DNA from: Nostoc linckia FACHB-104
GTDB taxonomy: Bacteria; Cyanobacteriota; Cyanobacteriia; Cyanobacteriales; Nostocaceae
Direction: 5' to 3'
Length of the DNA stretch: 36,894 nt
NCBI RefSeq assembly: GCF_014696615.1
Contig: NZ_JACJQJ010000081.1
Location: forward strand, 1 to 36,894
Shown here: piece after piece, positions 8,222 to 18,441 of the stretch
How positions within the stretch are numbered: position 1 is the first letter of the stretch
Layout of the letters: every line of letters begins with the position of its first letter
Position numbers and translations under genes: made by a program
Notes under the pieces: model-generated
What the model saw: only the letters and a program-made list of their open reading frames with translations
The model's database searches: none
What the model was told of the DNA's origin: nothing

Positions 8222-9421
8222 GTGACTGTCTTGCAATTTGCAATCTATAGCTTATTAGGGCTGACTTACCTGGGGTTGGCATTGGGCTACATTCCTGGTT
8301 TACGCATGAACCGTGCCACTATTGTTTTAGTGGGATCAGCTTTTTTAATTGCCTTGGGTGCTGTAAATTTACAAGAGGCTTGGCAAGCAATTGATGCTAA
8401 TACCATCGTATTTTTACTAAGCATGATGGTGGTTAACGCTAACTTGGAATACTCAGGGTTTTTTAGGCGATCGCTCTCACTGCTGTTGAGCATAACCCGC
8501 AGTCCTCTGGGCTTATTGATTGCCTTAACCTTTGCTAGTGGTATTCTCTCTGCTATATTTCTTAACGACACGATAGCGCTAATTTTGACACCACTGACAT
8601 TAAGCTTGACTCAAGCATTGAGTTTAAATCCCATACCTTATTTATTAGCGATCGCAGGTGCAACTAATATAGGTTCTGTTTGCACTCTCAGCGGTAACCC
8701 CCAAAATATTTTAATTGGTTCTTTTTCTGGTATTCCCTACCTAGATTTTCTGCGCGCGCTAGCTCCCGTAGCCTTAATTGGTTTAGCAATTCAGGTAGGA
8801 TTGCTATGGCTACTTTATCCTGATGTTCGTTCTACCCAACCTTGTCAAGAGTTAAGTAGTAGCAATAAAAATCGTATTTTTAAACCTTTATTTAATAAAA
8901 CTTTAGTCATAACTACAGGGTTACTTATTGCTTTTGCTATAGGTTTACCTTTAGCTGAATCTGCTTTAGTTGCTGCTAGTTTATTGTTGATTACGCGGCG
9001 ACTCAAACCACAGCGAATTTTGCAAAAGATAGATTGGAATTTACTAGTGATGTTTTCAGGATTATTTATTCTGACGCGAGTCACACAAAAATTAAATTTA
9101 TTGCAGCTATTTACTCATACAGTCAACACTTCTGCCAGTTTTTTGACTGTAACTGTTATATTATCTAATCTGATTTCCAATGTTCCGGCTGTACTTTTAT
9201 TACATCCTCTAATTCCCAAGGATAATACCCACTATTGGCTATTACTAGCAGCCGGATCTACATTAGCAGGTAATCTTACTTTATTTGGTTCAGTTGCTAA
9301 CTTAATAGTTGTTGAAGCTGCTACAAATTTAGGCTACAAGCTGACATTTTTTGAGCATTTGCGCTTTGGCATACCACTAACATTATTTACTTTAATTCTG
9401 ACTTATTTATGGATTCACTGA
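8222..9421 (+). CDS. SLC13/ArsB-like anion permease
   Basis: A 399-residue, almost wholly hydrophobic protein with about 10-11 membrane helices, of the ion-transporter superfamily (ArsB/NhaD/SLC13, 'citrate transporter-like'). The superfamily's two re-entrant motifs are visible: FLNDTIALILTPL around residue 115 and GATNIGSVCTLSGNPQNILIG around 147-167. In the second half SNLISNVPAVLLL and LLAAGSTLAGNLTLFGSVAN form the inverted-repeat counterpart. The internal pseudo-symmetry is typical of this fold. Substrate (arsenite, sulfate, dicarboxylate or other anion) cannot be told; there is no ars or cys neighbour. Translation starts at GTG 8222; no in-frame ATG fits as well, since the first helix begins at once. 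It converges on rnj, with a hairpin at 9569-9604 between the two. Confidence 0.85.
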   Translation: MTVLQFAIYSLLGLTYLGLALGYIPGLRMNRATIVLVGSAFLIALGAVNLQEAWQAIDANTIVFLLSMMVVNANLEYSGFFRRSLSLLLSITRSPLGLLIALTFASGILSAIFLNDTIALILTPLTLSLTQALSLNPIPYLLAIAGATNIGSVCTLSGNPQNILIGSFSGIPYLDFLRALAPVALIGLAIQVGLLWLLYPDVRSTQPCQELSSSNKNRIFKPLFNKTLVITTGLLIAFAIGLPLAESALVAASLLLITRRLKPQRILQKIDWNLLVMFSGLFILTRVTQKLNLLQLFTHTVNTSASFLTVTVILSNLISNVPAVLLLHPLIPKDNTHYWLLLAAGSTLAGNLTLFGSVANLIVVEAATNLGYKLTFFEHLRFGIPLTLFTLILTYLWIH

Positions 9422-9568
9422 ACTGGTGATATAAACCTGCGAAAATTATTAATTCCCCAATTGCTTAGGGAAGATAGCTAACTAAATTATTAAGTTAATT
9501 TGATCACCAACAGTTATCTTTATTTGCTAGTGTCAATTAGCGGTTAATTATTTTTTCTCATGGCAAAA

Positions 9569-9604
9569 CGCAAAGACACCTAGAAAGGACTTTGCGTCTT
9601 TGCG
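9569..9604. terminator. Inverted repeat between convergent genes
   Basis: CGCAAAGAC at 9569-9577 is a perfect reverse complement of GTCTTTGCG at 9596-9604, with an 18-nt loop. It lies between the 3' ends of the permease gene and rnj, so it could serve as a two-way terminator. The motif belongs to a common dispersed intergenic family (TTTGCGTCTTTGCG), so a transposed repeat is an alternative. Confidence 0.5.
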
Positions 9605-9657
9605 CCTACCCTGCGGGAACGACTAACGTCGAATGCGTGAGATTTTTTCTAAATACC

Positions 9658-11430
9658 TTAAGATGCTACCTGAGCAGCAGTTCTAGTACGCCGTCTTCTC
9701 CCATCGGCAACTTTGACAGGTGGCTCGTCAGGAATCTGCATCAACAATGTCACAGTTGGTTGACATTGCAATTCCCGACGGATGGAACGTTGTAACTCTC
9801 TCTCCAAAGTTCCTTGCAATCCACCCCAATCGACTTCAGTTTGCTCGCCTTCACTGGGTTGAGCAAATTCTGACCAGCGAACGCTTAAGATTTCTTCAAT
9901 GCGCTGTTGTACCCATTTTTGCAACAGCGATCGCTCTATACTTGTGACTACACCCCGCAGGTGAATTTCTGGCTTGGCTAACAATTTACCACTCCAATCG
10001 ATGGCAGCAGCGATTGTAACAATACCTTCGGAAGCCATGCGTTGGCGTTCTTGTAAGACTTTAGCGCTCACCATTCCAGAACTAGTAGTATCCACCAGTT
10101 CAATTCCTGAGGGTACTTTTCCAGATACGCAAATCGAGTCTTCTTTCAATTCTACGATGTCGCCATTCTGAATAATAATCATGTTCTCTGCAGGAATGCC
10201 CATACTCTGTGCTGTTTGGGCGTGCTTCACCAACATCCGATGTTCACCGTGGAAGGGTACGAAAAACTTCGGTTTAGTTAAAGCAATCATCAGCTTTTGG
10301 TCTTCTTGACAACCGTGACCTGAGACGTGTATTCCTTTGTCTCGACCATAGACAACGTTTGCGCCTTGGAGCATTAATTTATCTATAGTATTCACAACTG
10401 CGATCGTATTGCCGGGAATCGGGTTAGCGGAGAAAACTACTGTATCGCCTTCGCGAATTTTAATGTGAGGGTGTTCTTTGTTGGCAATACGAGTCATGGC
10501 TGCCATTGTCTCACCCTGAGAGCCAGTAGTCAGAATTAATACTTTATCATCTGGTAGACCACGAACAGAGTGCAAGGGTTGCAGTAGATTATCTGGACAC
10601 TTGATATAACCTAAATTGCGTGCGTGGGCAATTAAATTGAGCATCGAACGCCCGACAACAGTGACTGTGCGGTTGTGCTTCTGTGCTAGATCCAAAATCA
10701 TATTGATCCGATGGACACTAGAAGCAAAAGTTGTGACAAACAGTCGCCCAGTAGCTTGAGAGAATACACGGTCAAGATTGGGATATACAGAACGTTCCGA
10801 AGGTGTAAATCCAGGTACTTCGGAGTTAGTGGAATCGCTTAACAAACACAGTACGCCTTTTTCACCATGTTCTGCTAACCGTTGTAAGTCAAATCTTTCA
10901 CCATCCACTGGGGTATGGTCGATTTTAAAATCACCTGTATGGATGACTATCCCTATGGGTGTATGCAGGGCAACTGTAAAACTATCAGCAATGGAGTGAG
11001 TATTGCGAATGTACTCTACAAAAAAAGATTTCCCAATTCTGACGACATCTCGAGGTAAAACGGATCTTAATTCTGTGCGATCACGTACTCCAGCTTCTTC
11101 TAATTTACCCTCTAGCATGGCCATTGCTAATCTCGGGCCATAAATCACAGGTATTTCAAACTGTTTGAGGTGAAACGCAATCCCACCAATATGATCTTCA
11201 TGACCGTGGGTCACGATCATCCCTTTAATTTTATGGCGATTTTCCCGTAGATAGGTCATATCTGGCAGGACAATATTTACACCATGCATTGCCTCTGTAG
11301 GAAAGGCTAAACCTGCATCTAAAAGGACAATTTCATCGTCATACTCAAAAACACAGGTATTTTTACCAATTTCATGCAAGCCGCCCAAAGGAATAATTTT
11401 TAGGGCGGAATCAGCTTCGTTTTTAGCCAT
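9658..11430 (-). CDS. rnj: Ribonuclease J
   Basis: A 590-residue metallo-beta-lactamase/beta-CASP ribonuclease with 5'-3' exonuclease and endonuclease activity in RNA maturation and decay, acting in the cytosol. The zinc-binding signature THGHEDHIGG gives H75, H77, D79 and H80; the later HTGDFKIDHTP, SDSTNSEVPGFT and the beta-CASP motif HVSGHGCQED are in order. The C-terminal domain ends in a basic tail (GRRRRTRTAAQVAS), as in cyanobacterial RNase J, probably an RNA- or RNase E-contact. The start at 11430 is backed by AAGGAG three bases upstream of the ATG. It is the last gene of the minus-strand set asd-dapA-rnj, a gene order I recall from many cyanobacteria. The 289-bp gap before it leaves room for its own promoter. 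Confidence 0.96.
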   Translation of the reverse strand: MAKNEADSALKIIPLGGLHEIGKNTCVFEYDDEIVLLDAGLAFPTEAMHGVNIVLPDMTYLRENRHKIKGMIVTHGHEDHIGGIAFHLKQFEIPVIYGPRLAMAMLEGKLEEAGVRDRTELRSVLPRDVVRIGKSFFVEYIRNTHSIADSFTVALHTPIGIVIHTGDFKIDHTPVDGERFDLQRLAEHGEKGVLCLLSDSTNSEVPGFTPSERSVYPNLDRVFSQATGRLFVTTFASSVHRINMILDLAQKHNRTVTVVGRSMLNLIAHARNLGYIKCPDNLLQPLHSVRGLPDDKVLILTTGSQGETMAAMTRIANKEHPHIKIREGDTVVFSANPIPGNTIAVVNTIDKLMLQGANVVYGRDKGIHVSGHGCQEDQKLMIALTKPKFFVPFHGEHRMLVKHAQTAQSMGIPAENMIIIQNGDIVELKEDSICVSGKVPSGIELVDTTSSGMVSAKVLQERQRMASEGIVTIAAAIDWSGKLLAKPEIHLRGVVTSIERSLLQKWVQQRIEEILSVRWSEFAQPSEGEQTEVDWGGLQGTLERELQRSIRRELQCQPTVTLLMQIPDEPPVKVADGRRRRTRTAAQVAS

Positions 11431-11719
11431 TTGCTCCTTAGATTGTTGTTTGTGGTTAATTTAAGTTAAAAATTTAGTCTTGTATCAAAGACAACATTAT
11501 TAGCTGTCTTATAAAGTCATCTGAAAGCAGCTGAGTAAAGGTCAGAATTTTCTATTGTTTGTTCAATAAAAATGGATTTTACGCTGAAGGATTAATAGTA
11601 TAGCGATTCAGTCGTAGCACGGGTTTTGTTCAGTGCAACCTGATCAAAGATATGTATTGTTCCTGGATTATATGTATTTTTAGATACTAACAGCTTGTCA
11701 GCGCTGAGCAAGTTGTTAC

Positions 11720-12604
11720 TTAGAGTAAACCAAGTTCTTTCAGAACCACCTCTAACTTATGACTTACTTCTGGTTCAGCTTCAGATAACGGCGGACGAGT
11801 TGAACCTACCTCCCAACCTAGAAGTTTTAATGCTTTTTTAACTGGAATAGGATTTGTCGTTAAAAATAGAGCTTTAAACAGCGGAAAAAGTTGAAGATGA
11901 ATCTCGGTGGCAATATGAATTTTACCTATATCAAAAGCTTGGATCATCTGCTGTAGTTGGTTGCCTACCAGATGAGAAGCAACACTCACCACACCCTTTG
12001 CTCCGATCGCTAACAAAGGTAGGGTTAAAGAATCATCACCAGCGTAAATCTGAAATTCTTTTGGTGTCAAGCGGCGAATTTCACTCGCCTGGTCTAAATT
12101 TCCACTAGCTTCTTTGATACCAACAATATTATCAATCTCCGCTAACCGGGTAACTGTTTCGGCACTCAGATTTTGACCGGTACGACCGGGAATGTTGTAT
12201 AGCAACATGGGTAGGTCGGGACAGGCTTGCGCTACCGCCTGAAAGTGCTGGTAGAGACCTGCTTGCGGTGGTTTATTGTAATAAGGAACTACTTGTAAAG
12301 ACCCATGTACTCCTATTTTAGCTGCCTTTTGGGTGGCGGCGATCGCTTCTTTTGTGGAGTTAGACCCACAACCTGCTATCACCTTGGCTTTTCCATCTAC
12401 AGCCTGCAACACCTCAACAAACAAATGGTATTCCTCTTCCCAACTAAGGGTAGGGGATTCCCCAGTTGTACCACATACCACCAATGTATCTGTACCGTTG
12501 TTAGCTAGATGTGCTGCTAGTTCTGCCGCTACATCATAGTTGACACTGCCGTCTTCTTTGAACGGCGTAATCATAGCGGTTAAAACTCTGCCAAAATCTC
12601 CCAC
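11720..12604 (-). CDS. dapA: 4-hydroxy-tetrahydrodipicolinate synthase
   Basis: This 294-residue TIM-barrel enzyme condenses pyruvate with aspartate semialdehyde, the first step committed to diaminopimelate (for peptidoglycan) and lysine. The active-site residues are all present: T46/T47 in [11 protein letters not shown]136 in [12 protein letters not shown]141, and the Schiff-base K164 in VGIKEASGN. Length is normal. It starts with GTG at 12604, preceded by a purine-rich AAAAGAGG. It lies 117 bp downstream of asd, which supplies its substrate, so the two genes form a pathway unit and are likely cotranscribed. No lysine riboswitch is recognisable upstream. Confidence 0.97.
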   Translation of the reverse strand: MGDFGRVLTAMITPFKEDGSVNYDVAAELAAHLANNGTDTLVVCGTTGESPTLSWEEEYHLFVEVLQAVDGKAKVIAGCGSNSTKEAIAATQKAAKIGVHGSLQVVPYYNKPPQAGLYQHFQAVAQACPDLPMLLYNIPGRTGQNLSAETVTRLAEIDNIVGIKEASGNLDQASEIRRLTPKEFQIYAGDDSLTLPLLAIGAKGVVSVASHLVGNQLQQMIQAFDIGKIHIATEIHLQLFPLFKALFLTTNPIPVKKALKLLGWEVGSTRPPLSEAEPEVSHKLEVVLKELGLL

Positions 12605-12721
12605 CCTCTTTTCACTCCTGATTACCCTTTTTTGTTTTTTATAACTTGGTGGTTTTCTATTTTAATAGCTTATCTGCAAATTCCTTGCAATTGCCATTTG
12701 TCAGTTATATTTTCTTGATAA

Positions 12722-13759
12722 CTAATGACTAATGGCTAATGGTTTTAGTAGATTTTTTTCTACTAATAACTCCGCAATTTGTACTGCATTTAAAGCTGCT
12801 CCTTTACGGATTTGGTCACCACATAACCATAGTTCCAAGCCGCAAGGATGTGAAATGTCTTGACGAATTCTGCCTACTAAAACTTCATCTCGACCAGTGG
12901 CTTCAATTGGCATGGGAAAATGATTTGCCTGCCAATCTTCAATCAATTTTACTCCAGGGGAGCGACTGATGATTTCCCTAGCTTCCTCTGGACTAAAAGG
13001 CACCTCGAATTCTATATTAACTGCTTCCGAGTGGGCACGCAGTACGGGAACCCGCACACAAGTGGCGGTAATCCTGATTTGTTGTGTACCAAAAATTTTG
13101 CGAGTTTCATTGACCATTTTCATTTCTTCCTCGCAGTATCCCTGATCGTTTAATGGGGAATTGTGCGGAAATAAATTAAATGCCAAGGGATAAGGTAATA
13201 CTTCGGCGACAGCTGGTTGCCCTGATAAAATGGCGCTGGCTTGGGTTTGCACTTCTGTCATAGCTTTAGCGCCTGCGCCACTAGCAGATTGGTAGGTTGC
13301 AACAACTAACCGTTGGATTGGTTTGACTTTATTTAAGGGCCATAATGCTACCGCCAGCAATATGGTTGTGCAGTTAGGATTAGCAATAATCCCTTGATGA
13401 TGAGCTGCAGCTTGGGGATTTACCTCTGGTACTACCAAAGGAACTTCCTCTTTCATGCGAAAAGCACTGGAGTTATCAATCACTACTGCGCCTTTCTCTA
13501 CTGCTTTGCTAGCCCAATTTTTAGATGTCGAACCACCTGCACTTGCCAGTACTATATCTATACCATCAAAGGCGCGATCGCTGACTGCCTCTATTGGTAA
13601 ATTTTCCCCTTTAAAGGACAGCGTCCGCCCCACACTTTTTTCTGAAGCCAACAACTTTAAATTAGCTACCGGAAAATCCCGGCTTGCTAGTAATTCCAAC
13701 AACTCTGTGCCTACAGCACCAGTTGCGCCCAAAATAGCTACATTATAGGATTTAGACAA
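12722..13759 (-). CDS. asd: Aspartate-semialdehyde dehydrogenase
   Basis: A 345-residue enzyme that reduces aspartyl phosphate to aspartate semialdehyde with NADPH, at the branch point toward lysine/diaminopimelate, threonine and methionine. It shows the nucleotide-binding GATGAVGTELLELL (residues 11-24), catalytic C130 in ANPNCTTI, the substrate-binding R241 and catalytic H243 in VPVLRAHSEAV. The reading frame opens with TTG at 13759; the strong GGAGGA eight bases before it (minus strand, forward TCCTCC near 13768-13773) decides this start, and the protein begins as the family does (SKSYNVAILGATG). It is the first gene of the asd-dapA-rnj row. Confidence 0.96.
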   Translation of the reverse strand: MSKSYNVAILGATGAVGTELLELLASRDFPVANLKLLASEKSVGRTLSFKGENLPIEAVSDRAFDGIDIVLASAGGSTSKNWASKAVEKGAVVIDNSSAFRMKEEVPLVVPEVNPQAAAHHQGIIANPNCTTILLAVALWPLNKVKPIQRLVVATYQSASGAGAKAMTEVQTQASAILSGQPAVAEVLPYPLAFNLFPHNSPLNDQGYCEEEMKMVNETRKIFGTQQIRITATCVRVPVLRAHSEAVNIEFEVPFSPEEAREIISRSPGVKLIEDWQANHFPMPIEATGRDEVLVGRIRQDISHPCGLELWLCGDQIRKGAALNAVQIAELLVEKNLLKPLAISH

Positions 13760-14603
13760 CCTAGCTTCCTCCTTTAAGAGGTTATATAAGATTTATTCAA
13801 CCGATACAAAACTTTTTCTGTGTTTAAATGACAGCCGTCTAATTAACATTTAAATAAAATTTTCTTTTCTGGCAAATTTATTCTTTTGTTTTACTTTATT
13901 ACATTATTAATTTTTTTGATTGCTATCTATATAAGTAATATCCTAGTTTCCTTTGATTTTCTGACATTCATATTTCGTTAGCTTTATTTAAAGTATATAT
14001 TATACAACTAATTTATCAGCAGCGAAAGAATTTAAATACCTGCATTTAGCCATGATCGAAGTTTAATAGTCTTTCAGTTCAGTCAATAATTTTGCTTATT
14101 TATCTGGGCTGTAGAGATTATGGATGTACTATGATCCAAGTGAAAGAAAACCACAAACAACGACAAACTGAGTTATGCGGTAATGCATTCAGTCCTAATC
14201 AATCCAACCTGGAAATCAAATTCTACTTGAAAACCAGGATATCACGGTGTTAGCCCCCTGAATCATAAATCCACTTCCTTGCCTAGATCCAGAGTGCGAA
14301 ACCCCTAATATTTAGGTCATTGAGGAAGTGTTTGATTATGCAACACAGATGGCGACGGTGCAAGAACCACTCATTGTCATCGATTTTAGATGTACAAAGA
14401 GTAAACTTATTGCGCTAAAGTGTTCAGGATTTTGCCATTAGCAGTAAACTGGATCTCTGCTGCCAGGCACTTATCCATTTTTGGATTCTCAAGATGCCTT
14501 GTGGGCATTTGCCATTCCAGCTAAGAGACATCCACCTACAGAAGCGAACGATCGCATCTTGTCTGTACTCGGAGTCACCAATACCAGAAAACAGAGACGA
14601 AGC
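13760..14603. other. Long non-coding region between asd and tig
   Basis: This 844-bp stretch separates divergent genes. The asd-proximal half (13790-14090) is very A/T rich. The tig-proximal part has foldable structure: CACTTCCT at 14272-14279 pairs with AGGAAGTG at 14323-14330, with partly matching ATCATAAATC/GATTATG flanks outside, and a small CCTAA-TAT-TTAGG hairpin inside the loop near 14304-14316. An open frame upstream of and in phase with tig (from 14481) adds 41 residues foreign to trigger factor and is not counted as coding. No tRNA or known riboswitch was recognised. A long tig leader or a small RNA is possible. Confidence 0.5.
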
Positions 14604-16028
14604 ATGAAAGTCACCCAGGAAAAACTTCCCGCCAGCCAAATTGGACTAGAAATAGAGATTACGCCAGAGATTACCAAACAAACTTACGAACAGGTAATTA
14701 AAAACCTAGCTAGTACTGCCAATATTCCTGGGTTTCGCAAAGGCAAAGTGCCTCGGCAGATATTGCTACAGCGCCTTGGCACTACTCGCATTAAGGCAGC
14801 AGCCCTGGAAGAACTCATACAAGATGGCATAGAAAAAGCTGTTAAACAAGAAGAAATTCCGGCGATTGGGCAACCACAGTTGCGCTCATCGTTTGATGAA
14901 TTGATTAATAATTATGAACCAGGTAAACCGCTGACCTTTTCTGCGGCTGTCGATGTGGAACCGGAAATTCAAATAGCACAGTACACAGGATTACAAGCGA
15001 AAGCCGAAGAAATCAAGTACGAGCCAGCACGGGTTGATGAGGCGCTAGATAAGGAACGTCAACAAATGGGAACATTGATTCCTGTAGAAGGACGTGCTGC
15101 CCAAATTGGCGATGTCGCAGTTGTTGATTTTAAGGGTGTAATAGCGAAAGCTGAGGGTGAAGACGAATCAGCAGAACCTACCCCAATTCCTGGAGGAGAA
15201 GCGACTGATTTCCAAGTCGAATTATACGAAGATAAATTTATTCCCGGATTTATATCGGGTATCGTGGGCATGAATCCTGGAGAAACCAAGGAAATTTCGG
15301 CCCAGTTCCCCGATCCTTATGCTAATGAAGAGTTAGCCGGCAAACCAGCTGTATTTACAGTTACGCTCAATGAACTCAAGGAAAAAGAACTACCTGCGTT
15401 GGATGACGATTTTGCCCAAGAAGTCAGCGACTTTGAAACCTTAGCAGAATTACGAGCTTCCTTAGAAGAGCGATATCAAAAAGAAGCAGCACAGCAAACC
15501 AAAACCAACAAGCAAGAAGCCTTGTTAGCAGAATTGCTCAAGCATGTAGAAATTGATCTACCTGCGACATTAATTGAGCAGGAAGTTGATGCGATGCTGA
15601 CACAGACAGCAATCCGGTTATCGCAGCAAGGGCTGGATGTCAGAAAGTTATTTACCCAAGATATTATTCCGCAATTACGGGCGCGATCGCGTGATGAGGC
15701 CATTGAACGCCTAAAACGCTCCCTCGCTTTACGGGAAGTGAGTAAACGCGAATCCATCCAGGTGACAGAAGAAGAAATTAAAGCTAGAGTCACAGAGTTA
15801 TTGGAGGAGTATCCAGAAGAAGATGTAGACGCAGACAGACTGCGCTCAGTTGTGGAAAATGAACTCACAACCGAAAAAATCATCGATTGGCTGCTAGAAA
15901 ACTCATCAGTGGAACTCGTCCCTGAAGGCTCTTTAAGTACCCCAGCCGAAGAAGAAGCCACACCCACCGAGCCTGAAGCAGAATCCGCCACAGTGGAAGT
16001 TGTAGCAGAAACTGTTGAAGGAGAATAA
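14604..16028 (+). CDS. tig: Trigger factor (ribosome-bound chaperone/prolyl isomerase)
   Basis: The chaperone binds at the ribosomal exit tunnel and shields nascent chains. From the ATG at 14604 it has 474 residues. The N-terminal ribosome-binding domain starts MKVTQEKLPASQIGLEIEI and has the signature NIPGFRKGKVPRQIL (residues about 37-51). An FKBP-type peptidyl-prolyl isomerase domain follows (VGDVAVVDFKG to VFTVTLNELKEKELP, about 165-255), then the helical C-terminal arms. The last 40 residues are an acidic Glu/Pro/Thr-rich extension, commonly seen in cyanobacterial trigger factors. An upstream in-frame ATG exists, but the protein start is fixed by the family N terminus. It is first in the row tig-clpP-clpX, joining folding with proteolysis; 290 bp of repeat-containing DNA separates it from clpP. 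Confidence 0.95.
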   Translation: MKVTQEKLPASQIGLEIEITPEITKQTYEQVIKNLASTANIPGFRKGKVPRQILLQRLGTTRIKAAALEELIQDGIEKAVKQEEIPAIGQPQLRSSFDELINNYEPGKPLTFSAAVDVEPEIQIAQYTGLQAKAEEIKYEPARVDEALDKERQQMGTLIPVEGRAAQIGDVAVVDFKGVIAKAEGEDESAEPTPIPGGEATDFQVELYEDKFIPGFISGIVGMNPGETKEISAQFPDPYANEELAGKPAVFTVTLNELKEKELPALDDDFAQEVSDFETLAELRASLEERYQKEAAQQTKTNKQEALLAELLKHVEIDLPATLIEQEVDAMLTQTAIRLSQQGLDVRKLFTQDIIPQLRARSRDEAIERLKRSLALREVSKRESIQVTEEEIKARVTELLEEYPEEDVDADRLRSVVENELTTEKIIDWLLENSSVELVPEGSLSTPAEEEATPTEPEAESATVEVVAETVEGE

Positions 16029-16125
16029 GGGACTGGGGATTGGGGACTGGGGACTAGGGAGATGAGGGAAATAACCAAAACCCATTACTAATTACCTATA
16101 ACCAATGCCCCATCCCAATTTCCCG
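16029..16125. repeat. Degenerate GGGGACTGGGGA repeat patch
   Basis: Directly after the tig stop, GGGACTGGGGATTGGGGAC-type units are followed by a C-rich counterpart (ACCAATGCCCCATCCCAATTTCCC). It is the same dispersed intergenic family as at 4113-4243. The G-rich and C-rich halves could fold together downstream of tig. Confidence 0.7.
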
Positions 16126-16318
16126 CTAAAATGGTTAACAAATGTTAAAGAAATTACTAACTACATCTGCTACTATCTTGGCGGGATACTGGGTTACACG
16201 AGAAAAATTTAGATGAGGCATAATGGTTAACACATAGCTCAAATAAAAATCTAAATTAGTTGAAGAAGCAGCATAAGTTGCTTTGAACTTGTCCCACTTA
16301 CTTGTCAAATGTTTTTTT

Positions 16319-17017
16319 ATGCTTGTATCGCAGTCGGGAAATTACCCAATCAGCAGCTTAAGCCAAATGAATATTAGCTCCCACCTCAATGGCATCAGTA
16401 ACATTGTGCCGATGGTGGTAGAACAATCTGGTATGGGAGAAAGGGCATTTGACATCTACTCCCGCCTACTGCGAGAGCGGATTATCTTTTTGGGAACACC
16501 CATAGACGATGCCGTTGCTAATTCCATAGTCGCCCAACTATTATTCTTGGATGCCGAAGACTCAGAAAAGGACATTCAACTGTACATTAACTCTCCTGGC
16601 GGCTCGGTCTACGCAGGGATGGCAATCTATGATACAATACAGCAAATTCGTCCCGATGTAGTTACCATCTGTTTTGGACTAGCCGCGAGCATGGGGGCAT
16701 TCTTGTTAACAGCAGGGACTGCGGGAAAACGTATGTCTCTACCTGATTCCCGAATCATGATTCACCAACCACTTGGTGGTGCTCAAGGGCAGGCTATTGA
16801 CATAGAAATTCAAGCTAGAGAAATTCTTTACATTAAGGGTAAATTGAATCAGTTAATGGCCCATCATACTGGTCAAGCCTTAGAAAGAATTGAAGCAGAT
16901 ACGGAACGCGACTTTTTCATGTCGGCAGAAGAGGCGAAGAACTACGGTTTAATTGACCAAGTCATTTCTCGGCAAAATCTTCCCACACCAGGGGAAAACG
17001 TCACCATTCTGAAATAA
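16319..17017 (+). CDS. clpP: ATP-dependent Clp protease proteolytic subunit
   Basis: ClpP is the serine peptidase that forms the chamber of the Clp protease in the cytosol. From the ATG at 16319 it has 232 residues. Catalytic triad: Ser124 in [10 protein letters not shown], His149 in IMIHQPLGG, Asp194 in EADTERDFF. The motif [17 protein letters not shown] for substrate binding is intact. The frame is open further upstream to a TTG (16283), and another ATG at 16367 (MNISSHLNG) is possible. The N terminus is longer than in E. coli ClpP, and a processed propeptide of up to ~35 residues before the [20 protein letters not shown] start of the family is likely. clpX follows after 9 bp, so the two are one transcription unit and this subunit is the probable partner of ClpX. 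Confidence 0.95.
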   Translation: MLVSQSGNYPISSLSQMNISSHLNGISNIVPMVVEQSGMGERAFDIYSRLLRERIIFLGTPIDDAVANSIVAQLLFLDAEDSEKDIQLYINSPGGSVYAGMAIYDTIQQIRPDVVTICFGLAASMGAFLLTAGTAGKRMSLPDSRIMIHQPLGGAQGQAIDIEIQAREILYIKGKLNQLMAHHTGQALERIEADTERDFFMSAEEAKNYGLIDQVISRQNLPTPGENVTILK

Positions 17018-17026
17018 GAGGCTGGT

Positions 17027-18370
17027 ATGTCTAAGTACGACTCCCATTTAAAATGTTCGTTTTGTGGCAAGTCTCAAGAGCAGGTGCGTAAATTAATCGC
17101 AGGGCCGGGAGTCTACATCTGCGATGAATGCGTTGACTTGTGTAATGAAATCCTCGATGAGGAGTTACTCGATACAAATGGTGCGGCAGCTTCCCAACCG
17201 ACACCAAAGTCGGAACCGCCTCAGAAACGCCGCACCCGCTCTTCCAGTCTTTCGTTTAACCAAATACCCAAACCTAGAGAGATTAAAAAGTATCTAGACG
17301 AGCACGTCATTGGTCAAGACGAAGCTAAAAAAGTATTGTCAGTAGCGGTTTACAATCACTATAAAAGGTTGGCAATCGTTCAGTCTAAGGCTAGTGGTAA
17401 AGGTGGCGGTGAAGATGCCGTAGAACTGCAAAAGTCCAACATTCTGCTCATTGGCCCTACTGGCTGTGGCAAAACTCTCTTAGCACAAACCCTAGCGAAA
17501 ATTCTGGATGTCCCCTTTGCCGTAGCTGATGCCACAACGCTGACAGAAGCTGGGTATGTGGGCGAAGATGTGGAAAATATCTTGCTGCGGCTGTTGCAAG
17601 TCGCAGATTTGGATGTAGAAGAAGCACAGCGGGGAATTATCTACATCGATGAAATTGACAAAATTGCTCGTAAGAGTGAGAATCCCTCAATTACACGCGA
17701 TGTCTCTGGTGAAGGCGTACAGCAAGCTTTGTTGAAAATGTTGGAAGGGACGATCGCTAACGTACCACCCCAAGGCGGGCGCAAGCATCCTTATCAAGAT
17801 TGTATCCAAATTGATACCAGCAATATCCTATTTATTTGTGGTGGGGCCTTCGTTGGTTTAGAAAAGGTTGTGGATCAAAGAGTCGGTAAAAAATCCATCG
17901 GCTTTGTGCAACCTGGTGAAGGACAATCGAAGGAAAAACGAGCAGCAGATACCCTGCGCTACCTGGAACCAGATGATTTGGTGAAATTTGGCATGATTCC
18001 CGAATTCATCGGCCGGATACCAATGGTAGCCGTGGTAGATCCGCTAGATGAAGAAGCTTTGATGGCAATTCTTACCCAACCACGCAGTGCCCTTGTTAAG
18101 CAGTACCAAAAACTGCTGAAGATGGATAACGTCCAATTAGACTTTAAACCAGAAGCCTTGCGAGCGATCGCTCAAGAAGCCTACCGCCGCAAAACTGGAG
18201 CTAGAGCATTAAGAGGTATTGTGGAAGAACTAATGTTGGATGTGATGTACGAGTTACCATCCCGTAAAGATGTAACTCGCTGTACAGTCACCCGGGAAAT
18301 GGTTGAGAAGCGTTCCACTGCCGAACTCTTAGTACATCCCTCTTCCCTACCAAAACCAGAATCAGCATAA
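17027..18370 (+). CDS. clpX: ATP-dependent Clp protease ATP-binding subunit ClpX
   Basis: ClpX is the AAA+ unfoldase that recognises substrates and threads them into ClpP. This protein has 447 residues. The N-terminal zinc-binding domain has two CxxC pairs (C10/C13 and C32/C35). The ATPase shows Walker A GPTGCGKT (143-150), Walker [10 protein letters not shown] (204-212), the pore loop GYVGED (177-181 region), and the ClpP-docking IGF loop ([10 protein letters not shown]). Sensor/arginine-finger segments such as EFIGRIP and [13 protein letters not shown] are in place. A GAGG ribosome-binding site overlaps the end of clpP, 9 bp upstream, consistent with coupled translation. Nothing unusual was seen. 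Confidence 0.97.
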   Translation: MSKYDSHLKCSFCGKSQEQVRKLIAGPGVYICDECVDLCNEILDEELLDTNGAAASQPTPKSEPPQKRRTRSSSLSFNQIPKPREIKKYLDEHVIGQDEAKKVLSVAVYNHYKRLAIVQSKASGKGGGEDAVELQKSNILLIGPTGCGKTLLAQTLAKILDVPFAVADATTLTEAGYVGEDVENILLRLLQVADLDVEEAQRGIIYIDEIDKIARKSENPSITRDVSGEGVQQALLKMLEGTIANVPPQGGRKHPYQDCIQIDTSNILFICGGAFVGLEKVVDQRVGKKSIGFVQPGEGQSKEKRAADTLRYLEPDDLVKFGMIPEFIGRIPMVAVVDPLDEEALMAILTQPRSALVKQYQKLLKMDNVQLDFKPEALRAIAQEAYRRKTGARALRGIVEELMLDVMYELPSRKDVTRCTVTREMVEKRSTAELLVHPSSLPKPESA

Positions 18371-18386
18371 ATAAGGATGAAGGATG

Positions 18387-18413
18387 AAGGATGAAACGTA
18401 AAATTTCATCCTT
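18387..18413. terminator. Hairpin downstream of clpX built from heptamer repeats
   Basis: AAGGATGAAA at 18387-18396 pairs perfectly with TTTCATCCTT at 18404-18413 (7-nt loop). The left arm is the last of three AAGGATG heptamers that start 12 bp after the clpX stop. It may terminate clpX transcription, although the T-tract is short. Confidence 0.5.
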
Positions 18414-18441
18414 TACACTTTACAGTTTACACTTTCTTCAG

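Noticed and set aside
11431-12721. Lysine riboswitch for asd/dapA
   Set aside because: No region with the length or conserved core of the L-box was recognised upstream of either gene.
14481-14603. In-frame 41-codon extension of trigger factor
   Set aside because: The residues are unlike any trigger factor start; MKVTQEKLPASQIG at 14604 matches the family.
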